DNA of 64,000 bases from Bryopsis sp. KO-2023 (lineage: Eukaryota > Chlorophyta > Ulvophyceae > Bryopsidales > Bryopsidaceae). The position numbers and the translations under genes are program-made. Under the pieces are notes generated by a model. The model did not search any database. It was given only the letters and a program-made list of their open reading frames with translations, and was not told where the DNA came from. Shown here in pieces: positions 47,243-55,323 of this stretch. Where the stretch lies: contig BSYQ01000003.1 of assembly GCA_030272585.1 (NCBI GenBank), forward strand, positions 6,200,001 to 6,264,000, given 5' to 3'. Position 1 is the first letter of the stretch. Every line of letters begins with the position of its first letter.

Positions 47243-50200
47243 TCAGAAGAAGTGCCTGATCTGTGATTTGTGCACTTCTAGGAAGGGTTTCCTACCCCTC
47301 CTGAGTTTGCCATTGATTTCCTCAATCCTGACTCGACTGGGGGAGATCAGTTCCACTATTTTATATGGTCCCTTCCAACTTGCACTGAATTTCTGATCCT
47401 TTTTTTCAGCCCTTGCTGAATCATATAAAAGGACCTCCTCTCCCAGAAAATGATTCCAGTCAGACAATTTTTTCTGTGCATTCACCTTTTCTCTGCTCTC
47501 CTTCAATCTCTGTTGAATTCTGTTCCACTCCTTGCTTGATAGTGTCCACACTTTGCATGGTGGCCATCCAGTGGTTCTATTCACCATGTTGCAGACCATC
47601 CAGTTGGCCTTCTGCAGCCAATCATCCCAACACCCTCCATGATCCAACAACAGTACTCTGATTTTAGAAATCAGAGCTCTGTTCCTCCTCTCCACCACTC
47701 CATTCGCTCTGTGGTGATAAGGGGGTGTCCGCCAAACCTGAATGTGGTTGTCTTTGTACCATGCTCTCATGTCCTTCGAATGGAAGTAGGCAGCTCCATC
47801 ACATAATAGGTTGTCTGGAGATCCATGAGTCGCTATCCACTCACCTAAACACTCTCTGACCTGTTTCCCCTTCACCTCCTTTGTCTTCCAAACCATCGAA
47901 TCTCGAGAGAGGTGGTCCACCACCACTACTATATGATTGTGGCCAGACCTACCAGAGGGTAGTGGACCGATGATGTCCATGCCCACTGTTTGACCAGGGT
48001 GGGTTAGATGCCCAGCTCCCCTAAGAAGTTCTTTTTCCTTCTTAGGTGCTACCCTCTGGCAGGTCTGGCAGTACCTCTGAATTTCCTCCAGATCTCCTCT
48101 ATTAGCCTTCCATCCATGTTGTGCACACAGCCATAGCAATTTTTGTGGGCTCCAGTGTCCCTCCTTGTGCAACCGTTCCAGCTGATCTCTGCTCAGCTCT
48201 TTCCCGTCCGCTATCTTGCCCAACTCCTCTCCCCTTGAGCCTCCTGTATATGCATGTCCCAACTCTGTGTTTCCTGACATGCCAGACCTTCCTGAATCAC
48301 TCTCTTTAGAGTCCATTGCCTCAGCCTGCTCCAGCACCTGTTCTGTTGATCTGTTGGATCCTCCTGATTCCATGCTTGTGTTTTTACTGATTTGCATCTC
48401 TTGTGGTTCAAGTGCACACACCTGCCCTTGTGTTTGTGTTGGCCTGCTGTACCATCTAGACAGGAGATCAGCCCAAGGGTTAGATGTCCCTGGCAGGAAT
48501 TGAACCCTCAACCTTCCAGGGGAGGGGTAGTTCTCTGCCAACCAAGCCAAGAGACGCACCACTCTGATGTCCTCCACGACTTCTTTCGGTGCTAACTTCG
48601 TAATCCTTTGCACTGCTGAGTTCGAATCAGTGTGCAGGGTTAGCTGACCCCCAGCCACCACCTGTGAAACCGATTTCAATGCCCATATTAGAGCTTGAAG
48701 CTCCCCCAAATAGGAGCTGACTTTTTCTCCTCCCTTATCCCCACACTTTCGACTGTTGAGGCTGACGATACACCCCTCTGAGGGGGTACCTCTGAACAGA
48801 ACATACCCCCACCCAGAGGATGACCAGTCTGTAAACAGATTATACTCTCCAGAATCTGAATTACCCAACTTGACATTATTAGTCAGTATGGATTTCCATG
48901 CTTCTGCCACCAACTGTTGCATGAGTTTCGGATTCGATCCCTTGGGAAGCTCCAGCAGAGGTTGAATGATGTTATGGAAATTCGGGCAAACTCCCCTGCA
49001 GACATTAAGCATGCCGACGAATTGACGGACGTCCCTGACGTCGCGCATTTCTGGCAACTGACGCACTTGGTCGTCGACGTAGCGTCGAAGGCCGTAGCTC
49101 CCCTTCGTGACCGTGTACCCCAAGTAGGTAACCTCCTTTTGTCTGACGACCGCCTTTGCCCTGTTTATCCGTAATCCCATTTCGTCGAGCCTGGTCAGAA
49201 CACGTCGCAGGTTCCTGTCATGGCCTTCGACGCCTTCTCCGCCGATTATGAGGTCGTCGACGAAGTTACGACCGGGGTATCCGTGGATAGAGCTCCGGAT
49301 GCGGGAGTGGAACAACCCTGGCGAACAATTCCATCCCTGTGGAAGGCGGAGGTAAGTGTAGTCCCCCTCTCCGGTTTCAAACGCGAAGAGGGGCTGGAGC
49401 GAATCGCAAACGTCCACCTGGAAGAAGCCCTGCTCCAGATCCAGGACGGTGAAGTAGTCCCACTCCGGTGGGATCGACTTCAGCACATCCCGGACATGGA
49501 GCAGGGACGTCTTCCAGGCGTCGGAGTACGAGTTCAGCAAACGAAAATCCACCGTCTTACGGACCTTTCCATTCGGCTTCCTTAGGAAAAGTACGGGGGA
49601 GAACAGAGCCCGCTCGCCGACGCCCAGAGGACGGATGACGCCCTGTCCCTGCAACGAGGTAAGAAGTTTCCGAATCTCCTTAGGCGCGACGTCAGTGGCG
49701 TAGTACCGTATCCCCGTGTTGTGCAGCGGAATCCTGTGGAAGGGAACGCGCCATTTCACCTCCCTGTGGCAAACCCGAAGAGGAGTAGCAGTCGCCTTTG
49801 CGTCTCTGCTAAGGTCGTCACGAATCACGTTCGGAAATTCGCGTCGCCAGTATTCCACTGAGCCTGTATCCTCCGTCTCTGACTGAGTTTCCGGCGTGCA
49901 GGCAGGTTGTTCCTGAGTGGTTTGAACCATAGCCGTGTGTCCGGTCCAAAGTTTTTCCCCTGTCCCTACTGCTGTGGTGTTGTCAAGAAGGTCGTCAGCC
50001 ACCTCCTCCCAAATCGTCGACAGTTGAGAGTAAGGGGATGTTGTGTGTTCGCTGAAGCTTCTGCCTGGCGGTTTTCCCCTGAGGGCTTCCCAGTACTTCC
50101 AGAGATCAAGGTGCTCCTGTTCCACTGTCTCCCCTACCCCCCCCCTGGGTGAGCAGAGTAATGTTTCCTCTTGAAGGAGAGAGACTGAACTCTGGTTTTT

Positions 50201-53200
50201 CCCCAGTATGTCACTGTTAGTGGGACTCTCAGTAGTTACAGTCTGTCCCTCATTTTGTTTCTCCACTGCCCCTACATTTTGTTTTTCCACTGCCCCTACT
50301 ATCCCCCCCCTGGGTGAGCAGTCCCCTTTTGCCCTTTGTGAACTTTGAACTGTACTCTGGATCTGTCCCAGTGATTCCCTGTCTGTTGGACTCTCAGGAG
50401 CTACAGCTTTGCTATCTTGCAGCAGAGTGCTGTGTGCAGTCAGGCTGTGAGGTGTGAGGGCACTCTGGGTGCCTTGATGTTCCCCACATGTATGTCCCTC
50501 TCCCCCCCTTTGTAAGTCCCTCCATTGATCCTGCTGGGGGGTGGAGAATGTACCCTGGCTTGTCCCCAGTGTAGCACTGTTTGCAGGACTCTCAGTAGCC
50601 ACATTCCCCGCCTGTGTGTGGAATTTCGACTGCTGTACTCCTCCCTGAGTATCTGGCTTGGGTAAGTGGTGTACAGCCCCTGAACTGCTGGTCTGTAAGT
50701 CAAAATTCTTTCCTCCTCTTTCCCTATCTGATCTGATGAACCGGCCGGTAGCATCAGAGCTATTGGGCTGACATTCAAAGTCTGTGTTTGATGTCTGTGT
50801 TCTCCCCTCATTCTCAGAGTCCTTCCCCTCAATCCTGTCCCTGAGTGTATAGTGCATAGCTGAACGCACATCCAGTTCTGTGAGAGAGGCTGTGCTCTGG
50901 CTCTTCCTCAGTGTTGCACAGTTTGTTGGATTCTCAGTAGCTACAGCCTCACTGTTATGTGTTGTTAAACTCTGTAACTCACACCCATCCCCTGAGCTGA
51001 GATGCTGTTGTCCAGAGTCAGAACTGATGGTCGGTCTATCCCTGTTTTGGACATCAGTCGATAGTACTCTACTTTCCCCCTCTGGGCTCAACTGCTGTTC
51101 TGCAGATGCAAGCTGGCCTGTTTGTGACTCACAGTCATTCGTTGGTGGAAAAGAAACCTTTTTACATCCTCCATCTCCCTGTGATTCTATTCCAGAACAT
51201 CCCCCCTCCTCAGATTCCACTTCCTGTGGTGGGAAAGAAACTTTTAGACATCCTCCATCTCCCTTCTTTTCAATCCCAAAACACCCCTCCTCCTCAGGTT
51301 CCACTTCCTCCTTCTCTCTGAGATCCAAACCATGGGGCAGTAAACCATCCTCCTCTTGTTCGACACATCCCTCCTCTGCTCCTCCTTCCTCTATCACCAC
51401 CGGCGTTCCCTCAGCCACCCTGAAGCTAACCAAACACAGTTTTGCAGTAAGCATCCTTGCCTCCAGCTGGGCGTTATACAGCGTGAGTCGAACTCTTCCG
51501 TCGGAGTTCGTCGTCACAGAGTGAAGGAGGTTTTGGGGTTGTCCTATGGCCATTAACGAAAACAGGCCAGGCCCAGTAATTCGAAAAGGGAGAACAACCG
51601 TTTTAATCGTGTAGGGTCCCAGAACCAACGACGAGCCCAGGGGTAAACGAAACTCCCCATCCTTCCCCACTAAACGAATCCTGCGTCCCTTTTTCGTGTG
51701 AGGGTCTTGCAGCACTCGAACAACACTCCGTTCTGACTCTCCCGACTTCTCCCCTACCTTCATGACTGCGTGACAAGGGATGGATGTTCCATTCTTGCCC
51801 CAGAGGCAGTTGCGAGCGCAGTCGACAGTAAGGGAAAGATGCGCGAGTAGAGGGACGCCCAGGATAATCTGGGATGTGTTTTCCGAAACCAGAAACACTT
51901 CTTTTCCCTCCCACGGTCCTATTTTGACGTCGAGCGTCACCGTCCCTCGCACGTTCTCCTTGCTTCCGTTGAACCCGGTCAGCGTTAACACTCCTTTCGG
52001 AGGAGCGACTCCCCATCCGTGTCTTTGACAAACCTTCCACGGCATGATGGAGCATCCACTTCCACTGTCGACCAACGCTTCGAAGAGTTGATTACTTCCT
52101 CTCTGTTCTCCTTCCAACCTGAGTTTCACACGAAGCTGCTTGCGCACTGTATCTCCAGCGGGTGTCCCTGCTGCGACCGAATGGCACGCCGACGACGACT
52201 GCTCGTTTTGTATTGCCTCCAGCAGCTCGCCGAAAGCATCGTCGTCCACGCTCGCCACCTGCGCTCTCCTCTTCGTCCGGCACTGCGCTTCCCAGTGCCC
52301 TTTCCGTCCGCAAAACTGGCAGAGAGGGGTCTCGCCTGTCCGAGTAGGTGGCCGGTCCGCCACCAGAACTTTCGTTCCCGCATTAGGTTCTGCTTTAGCC
52401 TCCACTTTCCCTTCTGTCTTTCCCTCCTCATCCTTCTTCACTTCCGCGAGCACTGCTTCCCTGTACTCCGTCCTCCTCTTCATTCGATCCAACAGCTCCC
52501 GAAGTCCGCTGAAGGTCAGTTTTTCGAACTCTGTTTCCACCACGACGCGGCTCAACACTCTTCCCGGTAACCGGGCTACGAGTAACCTGACCGCTTTTTG
52601 CTCCTCTTCCACCTCCGCCGCTTGTCCAGTGTTTAAAAACATCAAGAAATAACGCTGCAAAAATTCCAACTCCGTCTCCCCCTCTGTTTGTTGCAGCCGC
52701 CGAAGTCTGTCCAACGTGGCTGATCCCTCCGTCGAAACCGAAGCCGCAGGCGCCGCGCTCCCGAGCTCCAAAACTTCCCTTCTCATCGCCGTCTCTGTTC
52801 TACGCCGCCGTAACCATGCAGAACCCTTGTCGAGGAACTTCAGGAGGTACCCCAGCAGAAGCGAGGAGGCGATCCCAGCTCCGACCAGGTTGGCGTTGGA
52901 TCCCCGCAGGACACCCCAGAGCTTGTGCATCCTGTCTGCAAGCTGCACAAGCTCCAGGGTGTCCCACGCAGCAGCGGGGTTCGGTGAAGGGGAGGGTAGG
53001 GCACGATGTGAGTGTCGATGTCTGATCGACCACATCAGCCTCTGCCAGAGCTCGTGTGGAGACGTTCTGGGCGTGTGAGGCGTAGAGAATGGAGGAGGTG
53101 ATGGGGAATACGTTGCTGGCGCCCTTCCGGCTGGTGTTGCCGGCGCCGCATTTTGATCTGATATCGTCGGTGGTCGCTGTAACAGCAGCGACATACCGGC

Positions 53201-53284
53201 TAGTAGAGCCAAGCCCCCAAAGGCCAGGATCCACCCTGTTCGCTCCGAAACCATGTTGTTACTGGAAGAACGAGCCTTCCGCAA
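47243..53284 (-). CDS. Retrotransposon Gag-Pol polyprotein
   Basis: This single ORF of up to 2013 codons holds all functions. From the N-terminus: a hydrophobic segment (residues 18-36) and a second one (about 132-151), a helical Gag-like part (150-300), and a CCHC knuckle CQFCGRKGHWEAQC (322-335). Then come retropepsin ALVDSGSGC (about 403), a long Ser/Gln/Glu-rich linker (about 640-1150), reverse transcriptase with FVDDLI near 1343, RNase H from about 1485, and integrase with an HKEGHW zinc part and GMDIIGPL near 1770. The Met at 53254 is a likelier start than the one at 53284, which lies inside the LTR; its codon spans the junction of LTR and primer-binding site. The two hydrophobic segments before Gag are unusual for this group. 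Confidence 0.93.
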   Translation of the reverse strand: MRKARSSSNNMVSERTGWILAFGGLALLAGMSLLLQRPPTISDQNAAPATPAGRAPATYSPSPPPFSTPHTPRTSPHELWQRLMWSIRHRHSHRALPSPSPNPAAAWDTLELVQLADRMHKLWGVLRGSNANLVGAGIASSLLLGYLLKFLDKGSAWLRRRRTETAMRREVLELGSAAPAASVSTEGSATLDRLRRLQQTEGETELEFLQRYFLMFLNTGQAAEVEEEQKAVRLLVARLPGRVLSRVVVETEFEKLTFSGLRELLDRMKRRTEYREAVLAEVKKDEEGKTEGKVEAKAEPNAGTKVLVADRPPTRTGETPLCQFCGRKGHWEAQCRTKRRAQVASVDDDAFGELLEAIQNEQSSSACHSVAAGTPAGDTVRKQLRVKLRLEGEQRGSNQLFEALVDSGSGCSIMPWKVCQRHGWGVAPPKGVLTLTGFNGSKENVRGTVTLDVKIGPWEGKEVFLVSENTSQIILGVPLLAHLSLTVDCARNCLWGKNGTSIPCHAVMKVGEKSGESERSVVRVLQDPHTKKGRRIRLVGKDGEFRLPLGSSLVLGPYTIKTVVLPFRITGPGLFSLMAIGQPQNLLHSVTTNSDGRVRLTLYNAQLEARMLTAKLCLVSFRVAEGTPVVIEEGGAEEGCVEQEEDGLLPHGLDLREKEEVEPEEEGCFGIEKKGDGGCLKVSFPPQEVESEEGGCSGIESQGDGGCKKVSFPPTNDCESQTGQLASAEQQLSPEGESRVLSTDVQNRDRPTISSDSGQQHLSSGDGCELQSLTTHNSEAVATENPTNCATLRKSQSTASLTELDVRSAMHYTLRDRIEGKDSENEGRTQTSNTDFECQPNSSDATGRFIRSDRERGGKNFDLQTSSSGAVHHLPKPDTQGGVQQSKFHTQAGNVATESPANSATLGTSQGTFSTPQQDQWRDLQRGGEGHTCGEHQGTQSALTPHSLTAHSTLLQDSKAVAPESPTDRESLGQIQSTVQSSQRAKGDCSPRGGIVGAVEKQNVGAVEKQNEGQTVTTESPTNSDILGKNQSSVSLLQEETLLCSPRGGVGETVEQEHLDLWKYWEALRGKPPGRSFSEHTTSPYSQLSTIWEEVADDLLDNTTAVGTGEKLWTGHTAMVQTTQEQPACTPETQSETEDTGSVEYWRREFPNVIRDDLSRDAKATATPLRVCHREVKWRVPFHRIPLHNTGIRYYATDVAPKEIRKLLTSLQGQGVIRPLGVGERALFSPVLFLRKPNGKVRKTVDFRLLNSYSDAWKTSLLHVRDVLKSIPPEWDYFTVLDLEQGFFQVDVCDSLQPLFAFETGEGDYTYLRLPQGWNCSPGLFHSRIRSSIHGYPGRNFVDDLIIGGEGVEGHDRNLRRVLTRLDEMGLRINRAKAVVRQKEVTYLGYTVTKGSYGLRRYVDDQVRQLPEMRDVRDVRQFVGMLNVCRGVCPNFHNIIQPLLELPKGSNPKLMQQLVAEAWKSILTNNVKLGNSDSGEYNLFTDWSSSGWGYVLFRGTPSEGCIVSLNSRKCGDKGGEKVSSYLGELQALIWALKSVSQVVAGGQLTLHTDSNSAVQRITKLAPKEVVEDIRVVRLLAWLAENYPSPGRLRVQFLPGTSNPWADLLSRWYSRPTQTQGQVCALEPQEMQISKNTSMESGGSNRSTEQVLEQAEAMDSKESDSGRSGMSGNTELGHAYTGGSRGEELGKIADGKELSRDQLERLHKEGHWSPQKLLWLCAQHGWKANRGDLEEIQRYCQTCQRVAPKKEKELLRGAGHLTHPGQTVGMDIIGPLPSGRSGHNHIVVVVDHLSRDSMVWKTKEVKGKQVRECLGEWIATHGSPDNLLCDGAAYFHSKDMRAWYKDNHIQVWRTPPYHHRANGVVERRNRALISKIRVLLLDHGGCWDDWLQKANWMVCNMVNRTTGWPPCKVWTLSSKEWNRIQQRLKESREKVNAQKKLSDWNHFLGEEVLLYDSARAEKKDQKFSASWKGPYKIVELISPSRVRIEEINGKLRRGRKPFLEVHKSQIRHFF

Positions 53285-53580
53285 AAAAAGTCTTACAACA
53301 AAAAGACAACCCCGAACTCCCGTTCACAGACTTTCCTTCCCGACTCACTCAACTCTCACACTTCCTCCACTGACTCATACCTCGTACTTCTAACGTAAAA
53401 CCCCTACTGCCATGGGGCCTCTCACCCGCACTGACCAGTCGATTCAACACATTTGACATCGCTCTCAGAGTCAAATCGTGTGGTAGTACTTTCATTAGAA
53501 ATGAGTGTCCGTTGTGTGGATTTGTTGATGTGACGCTCTTATGTCTGTCTTTCAGTACTTGTGTTCTACCCGGTCCAACA
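53254..53580 (-). repeat. 5' LTR of the young retrotransposon
   Basis: It is 327 bp. In element sense its inner end is directly followed by TGGTTTCGGAGCG, a likely tRNA primer-binding site starting with the CCA complement. It is flanked outside by AGAG. Confidence 0.95.
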
Positions 53581-53680
53581 AGAGTATTTTTCTTAGTTTG
53601 GAAATGGGGGTGATCAACGGATCATCTGTGGAAGGGGGGGGCGGCTTCGTTGAGAAGAAGATATTTAAACGTGCTTTCAG

Positions 53681-53865
53681 GGGCTGACATTGGAGACGAG
53701 AAAACCCACCAACAGCCAATGATTGCAAAACAGCAAAAGGTCACCTGTCGCACCACGCCACTCACGCATCCCAGAAAACCTGATTTCTTGGCACTCCAGC
53801 CCGACATGCGCAGCACTCCTCCTGCAACTCAACAGAAAAGGCCCAGCCGTGGTGGGAAAGCGTAA
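53681..53865 (+). CDS. Possible terminal exon beside the retrotransposon
   Basis: An acceptor-like GTGCTTTCAG precedes a frame open for 60 codons to a TAA. The peptide is basic and Pro/Gln/Thr-rich (HPRKPDFLALQPDMRSTPPA). If real, its gene would have exons further left, and the retrotransposon 100 bp upstream could then sit in its intron. No partner exon or family was recognised. Confidence 0.25.
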
Positions 53866-53973
53866 AACGTCTGGCTGTTCATTTTTTGATGATAATGGTC
53901 CTTTGATTGTAACTTTGTTTGTGGACCAGCTGCAGAAGTGGGATCCCCAAAGTCAAAAATCACGCAGTAAGCC

Positions 53974-55323
53974 ATGGTGGAGGTCGAATTTGCGGGTGGC
54001 CTCGTCATGCACTTTGCTTTGACGGTCACTTTGCTGCTTGGAGCGGTGTGGGGGGAGCCGTTCGGGTTTTCCCACCACGACTGCGATTGTGAAACCTTCT
54101 CTCTGGCGGATGGAGAAGAACCGGTGTGCGGAACGGACGGTCTGATTTACGCCACCGCTTGCTTGGCGCATTGTCAGGGGGTGGATATCGTAGGTAATAT
54201 AGCGTCGGGAACGCCATGCGGCGGGCAGCGGCTTTTTATCGCCCACCCGGACCATTTCACCGACGAATGGAAGGCTGCGCTCCCTTTCGAAGCGAACAAC
54301 GTCGTCAGGAAATTTTCGGGCGATGGATTTCGGTATCTGGGGGTTGCGAATCGAACGCGCCAGGCGGAATTGCATGAGTGGTTCACCACCACCGGCGGGC
54401 GAGTTTCGCCCGTGTATAGAGACGAGAACGAATTGCTTGCTCAAATGGGGGACAAGGGGGGCGGACCCCCCGGATTCGACGGAGACATGGCTGCGTTGGT
54501 GGATATGATGTACACGAGCGACGGCCACGTCTATGGGCGAAAATCGACGGTCACTGCCAGGGAAAGAGCCCGTGGTGGGCAGCGTCGCCCAGGCAGGAAA
54601 TTGGTGCAAGATGGAGACAAGGACGAGGAGGGGGTCAGCGAAACGCAGTTCTTGTCGATTTTTGGGGATAATGGAGCCGACGACCGGGCGGAGGTGACCA
54701 ACACAAATTCAGACCCTTTCAAGCGTGTCGGCTATATCGATCCGATAGGGTGCACGGGCTCGCTAGTCGGACCGCGGCATGTGTTGACCGCAGGCCATTG
54801 CACGTTCTCGCTGGATTACGGCGTGTGGTACCCCGTCACTTTTCAGTTCAGCCCTGGGAGGTCGAAAGGCAATAACCCCTACGGCACCGTGGATTATGAA
54901 AACATAATGGTGAAAGGCTGTTTCACTTCTGCTGGACTCCCCGAGTGCGATTTTGCTGTGATCTATTTGAAAGAGGACATTGGGCAGCAGACGGGCTTCT
55001 TTGGGGTTGGGCTGGATTGCGACACTCAGTCGGTGAATCTACACATAGCTGGCTATCCGTCAGACAAACCTGACCAGAGCATGTGGAGGGAGACCTGCGG
55101 GGAGGCCTCCGTGAGTTGTTCCCCTGACCCCAAGCTAATCGTGCATGCCTGCGATGTGGTGGAAGGAACCTCAGGGTCTCCGCTGTGGGACGACTCTCAA
55201 AATGTAAGGGCAATACACAAAGGTGCAGTTTTCACTCGGGATTTGCGGTACGGAAACATCGCTGTGTATATCACCCCTTATGTGCACGATAATATCAAGC
55301 AATGGTTGGATCAGTCAGGATAG
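53974..55323 (+). CDS. Secreted serine protease with N-terminal Kazal domain
   Basis: This is a trypsin-fold endopeptidase of the glutamyl endopeptidase (V8-like) type. It is one uninterrupted ORF of 449 codons; the Met at 54007 gives the cleaner signal peptide (MHFALTVTLLLGAVWG). A Kazal-type module follows (CDCETF, then PVCGTDGLIYATACLAHC), about 45 residues. A Gly/Arg-rich propeptide-like segment comes next. The protease domain has LTAGHC (catalytic His), ECDFAVIYL (Asp) and GTSGSPLW (Ser); all three residues are present. Lack of introns in 1.35 kb is out of line with the other host genes here. Transfer from a bacterium or a retrocopy are possible explanations. The Kazal part may restrain the enzyme, which is inference. 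Confidence 0.85.
   Translation: MVEVEFAGGLVMHFALTVTLLLGAVWGEPFGFSHHDCDCETFSLADGEEPVCGTDGLIYATACLAHCQGVDIVGNIASGTPCGGQRLFIAHPDHFTDEWKAALPFEANNVVRKFSGDGFRYLGVANRTRQAELHEWFTTTGGRVSPVYRDENELLAQMGDKGGGPPGFDGDMAALVDMMYTSDGHVYGRKSTVTARERARGGQRRPGRKLVQDGDKDEEGVSETQFLSIFGDNGADDRAEVTNTNSDPFKRVGYIDPIGCTGSLVGPRHVLTAGHCTFSLDYGVWYPVTFQFSPGRSKGNNPYGTVDYENIMVKGCFTSAGLPECDFAVIYLKEDIGQQTGFFGVGLDCDTQSVNLHIAGYPSDKPDQSMWRETCGEASVSCSPDPKLIVHACDVVEGTSGSPLWDDSQNVRAIHKGAVFTRDLRYGNIAVYITPYVHDNIKQWLDQSG

Larger units (their letters stand above)
46715..53580 (-). mobile_element. Young LTR retrotransposon, Ty3/Gypsy-type order
   Basis: A 6,866-bp element is bounded by two 327-bp LTRs that start TGTTG and end in ACA, flanked by the same four bases (AGAG; 46711-46714 and 53581-53584). 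The LTRs differ at a single base, so the insertion is very recent. In element sense a primer-binding site starting TGG abuts the 5' LTR directly. The one long ORF runs Gag-like, zinc knuckle, protease, linker, reverse transcriptase, RNase H, integrase. There is no chromodomain. The element looks whole. It sits between the DUF3110 gene and the Kazal-protease gene. Its family is the same broad one as the fragment at 8221-9678. Confidence 0.95.

Noticed and set aside
49220-49585. 121-codon plus-strand ORF
   Set aside because: It is antisense to the reverse transcriptase part of the retrotransposon polyprotein.
52019-52652. Overlapping plus-strand ORFs of up to 183 codons
   Set aside because: They are antisense to the Gag-like and zinc knuckle region of the retrotransposon and have low-complexity Ser/Cys composition.
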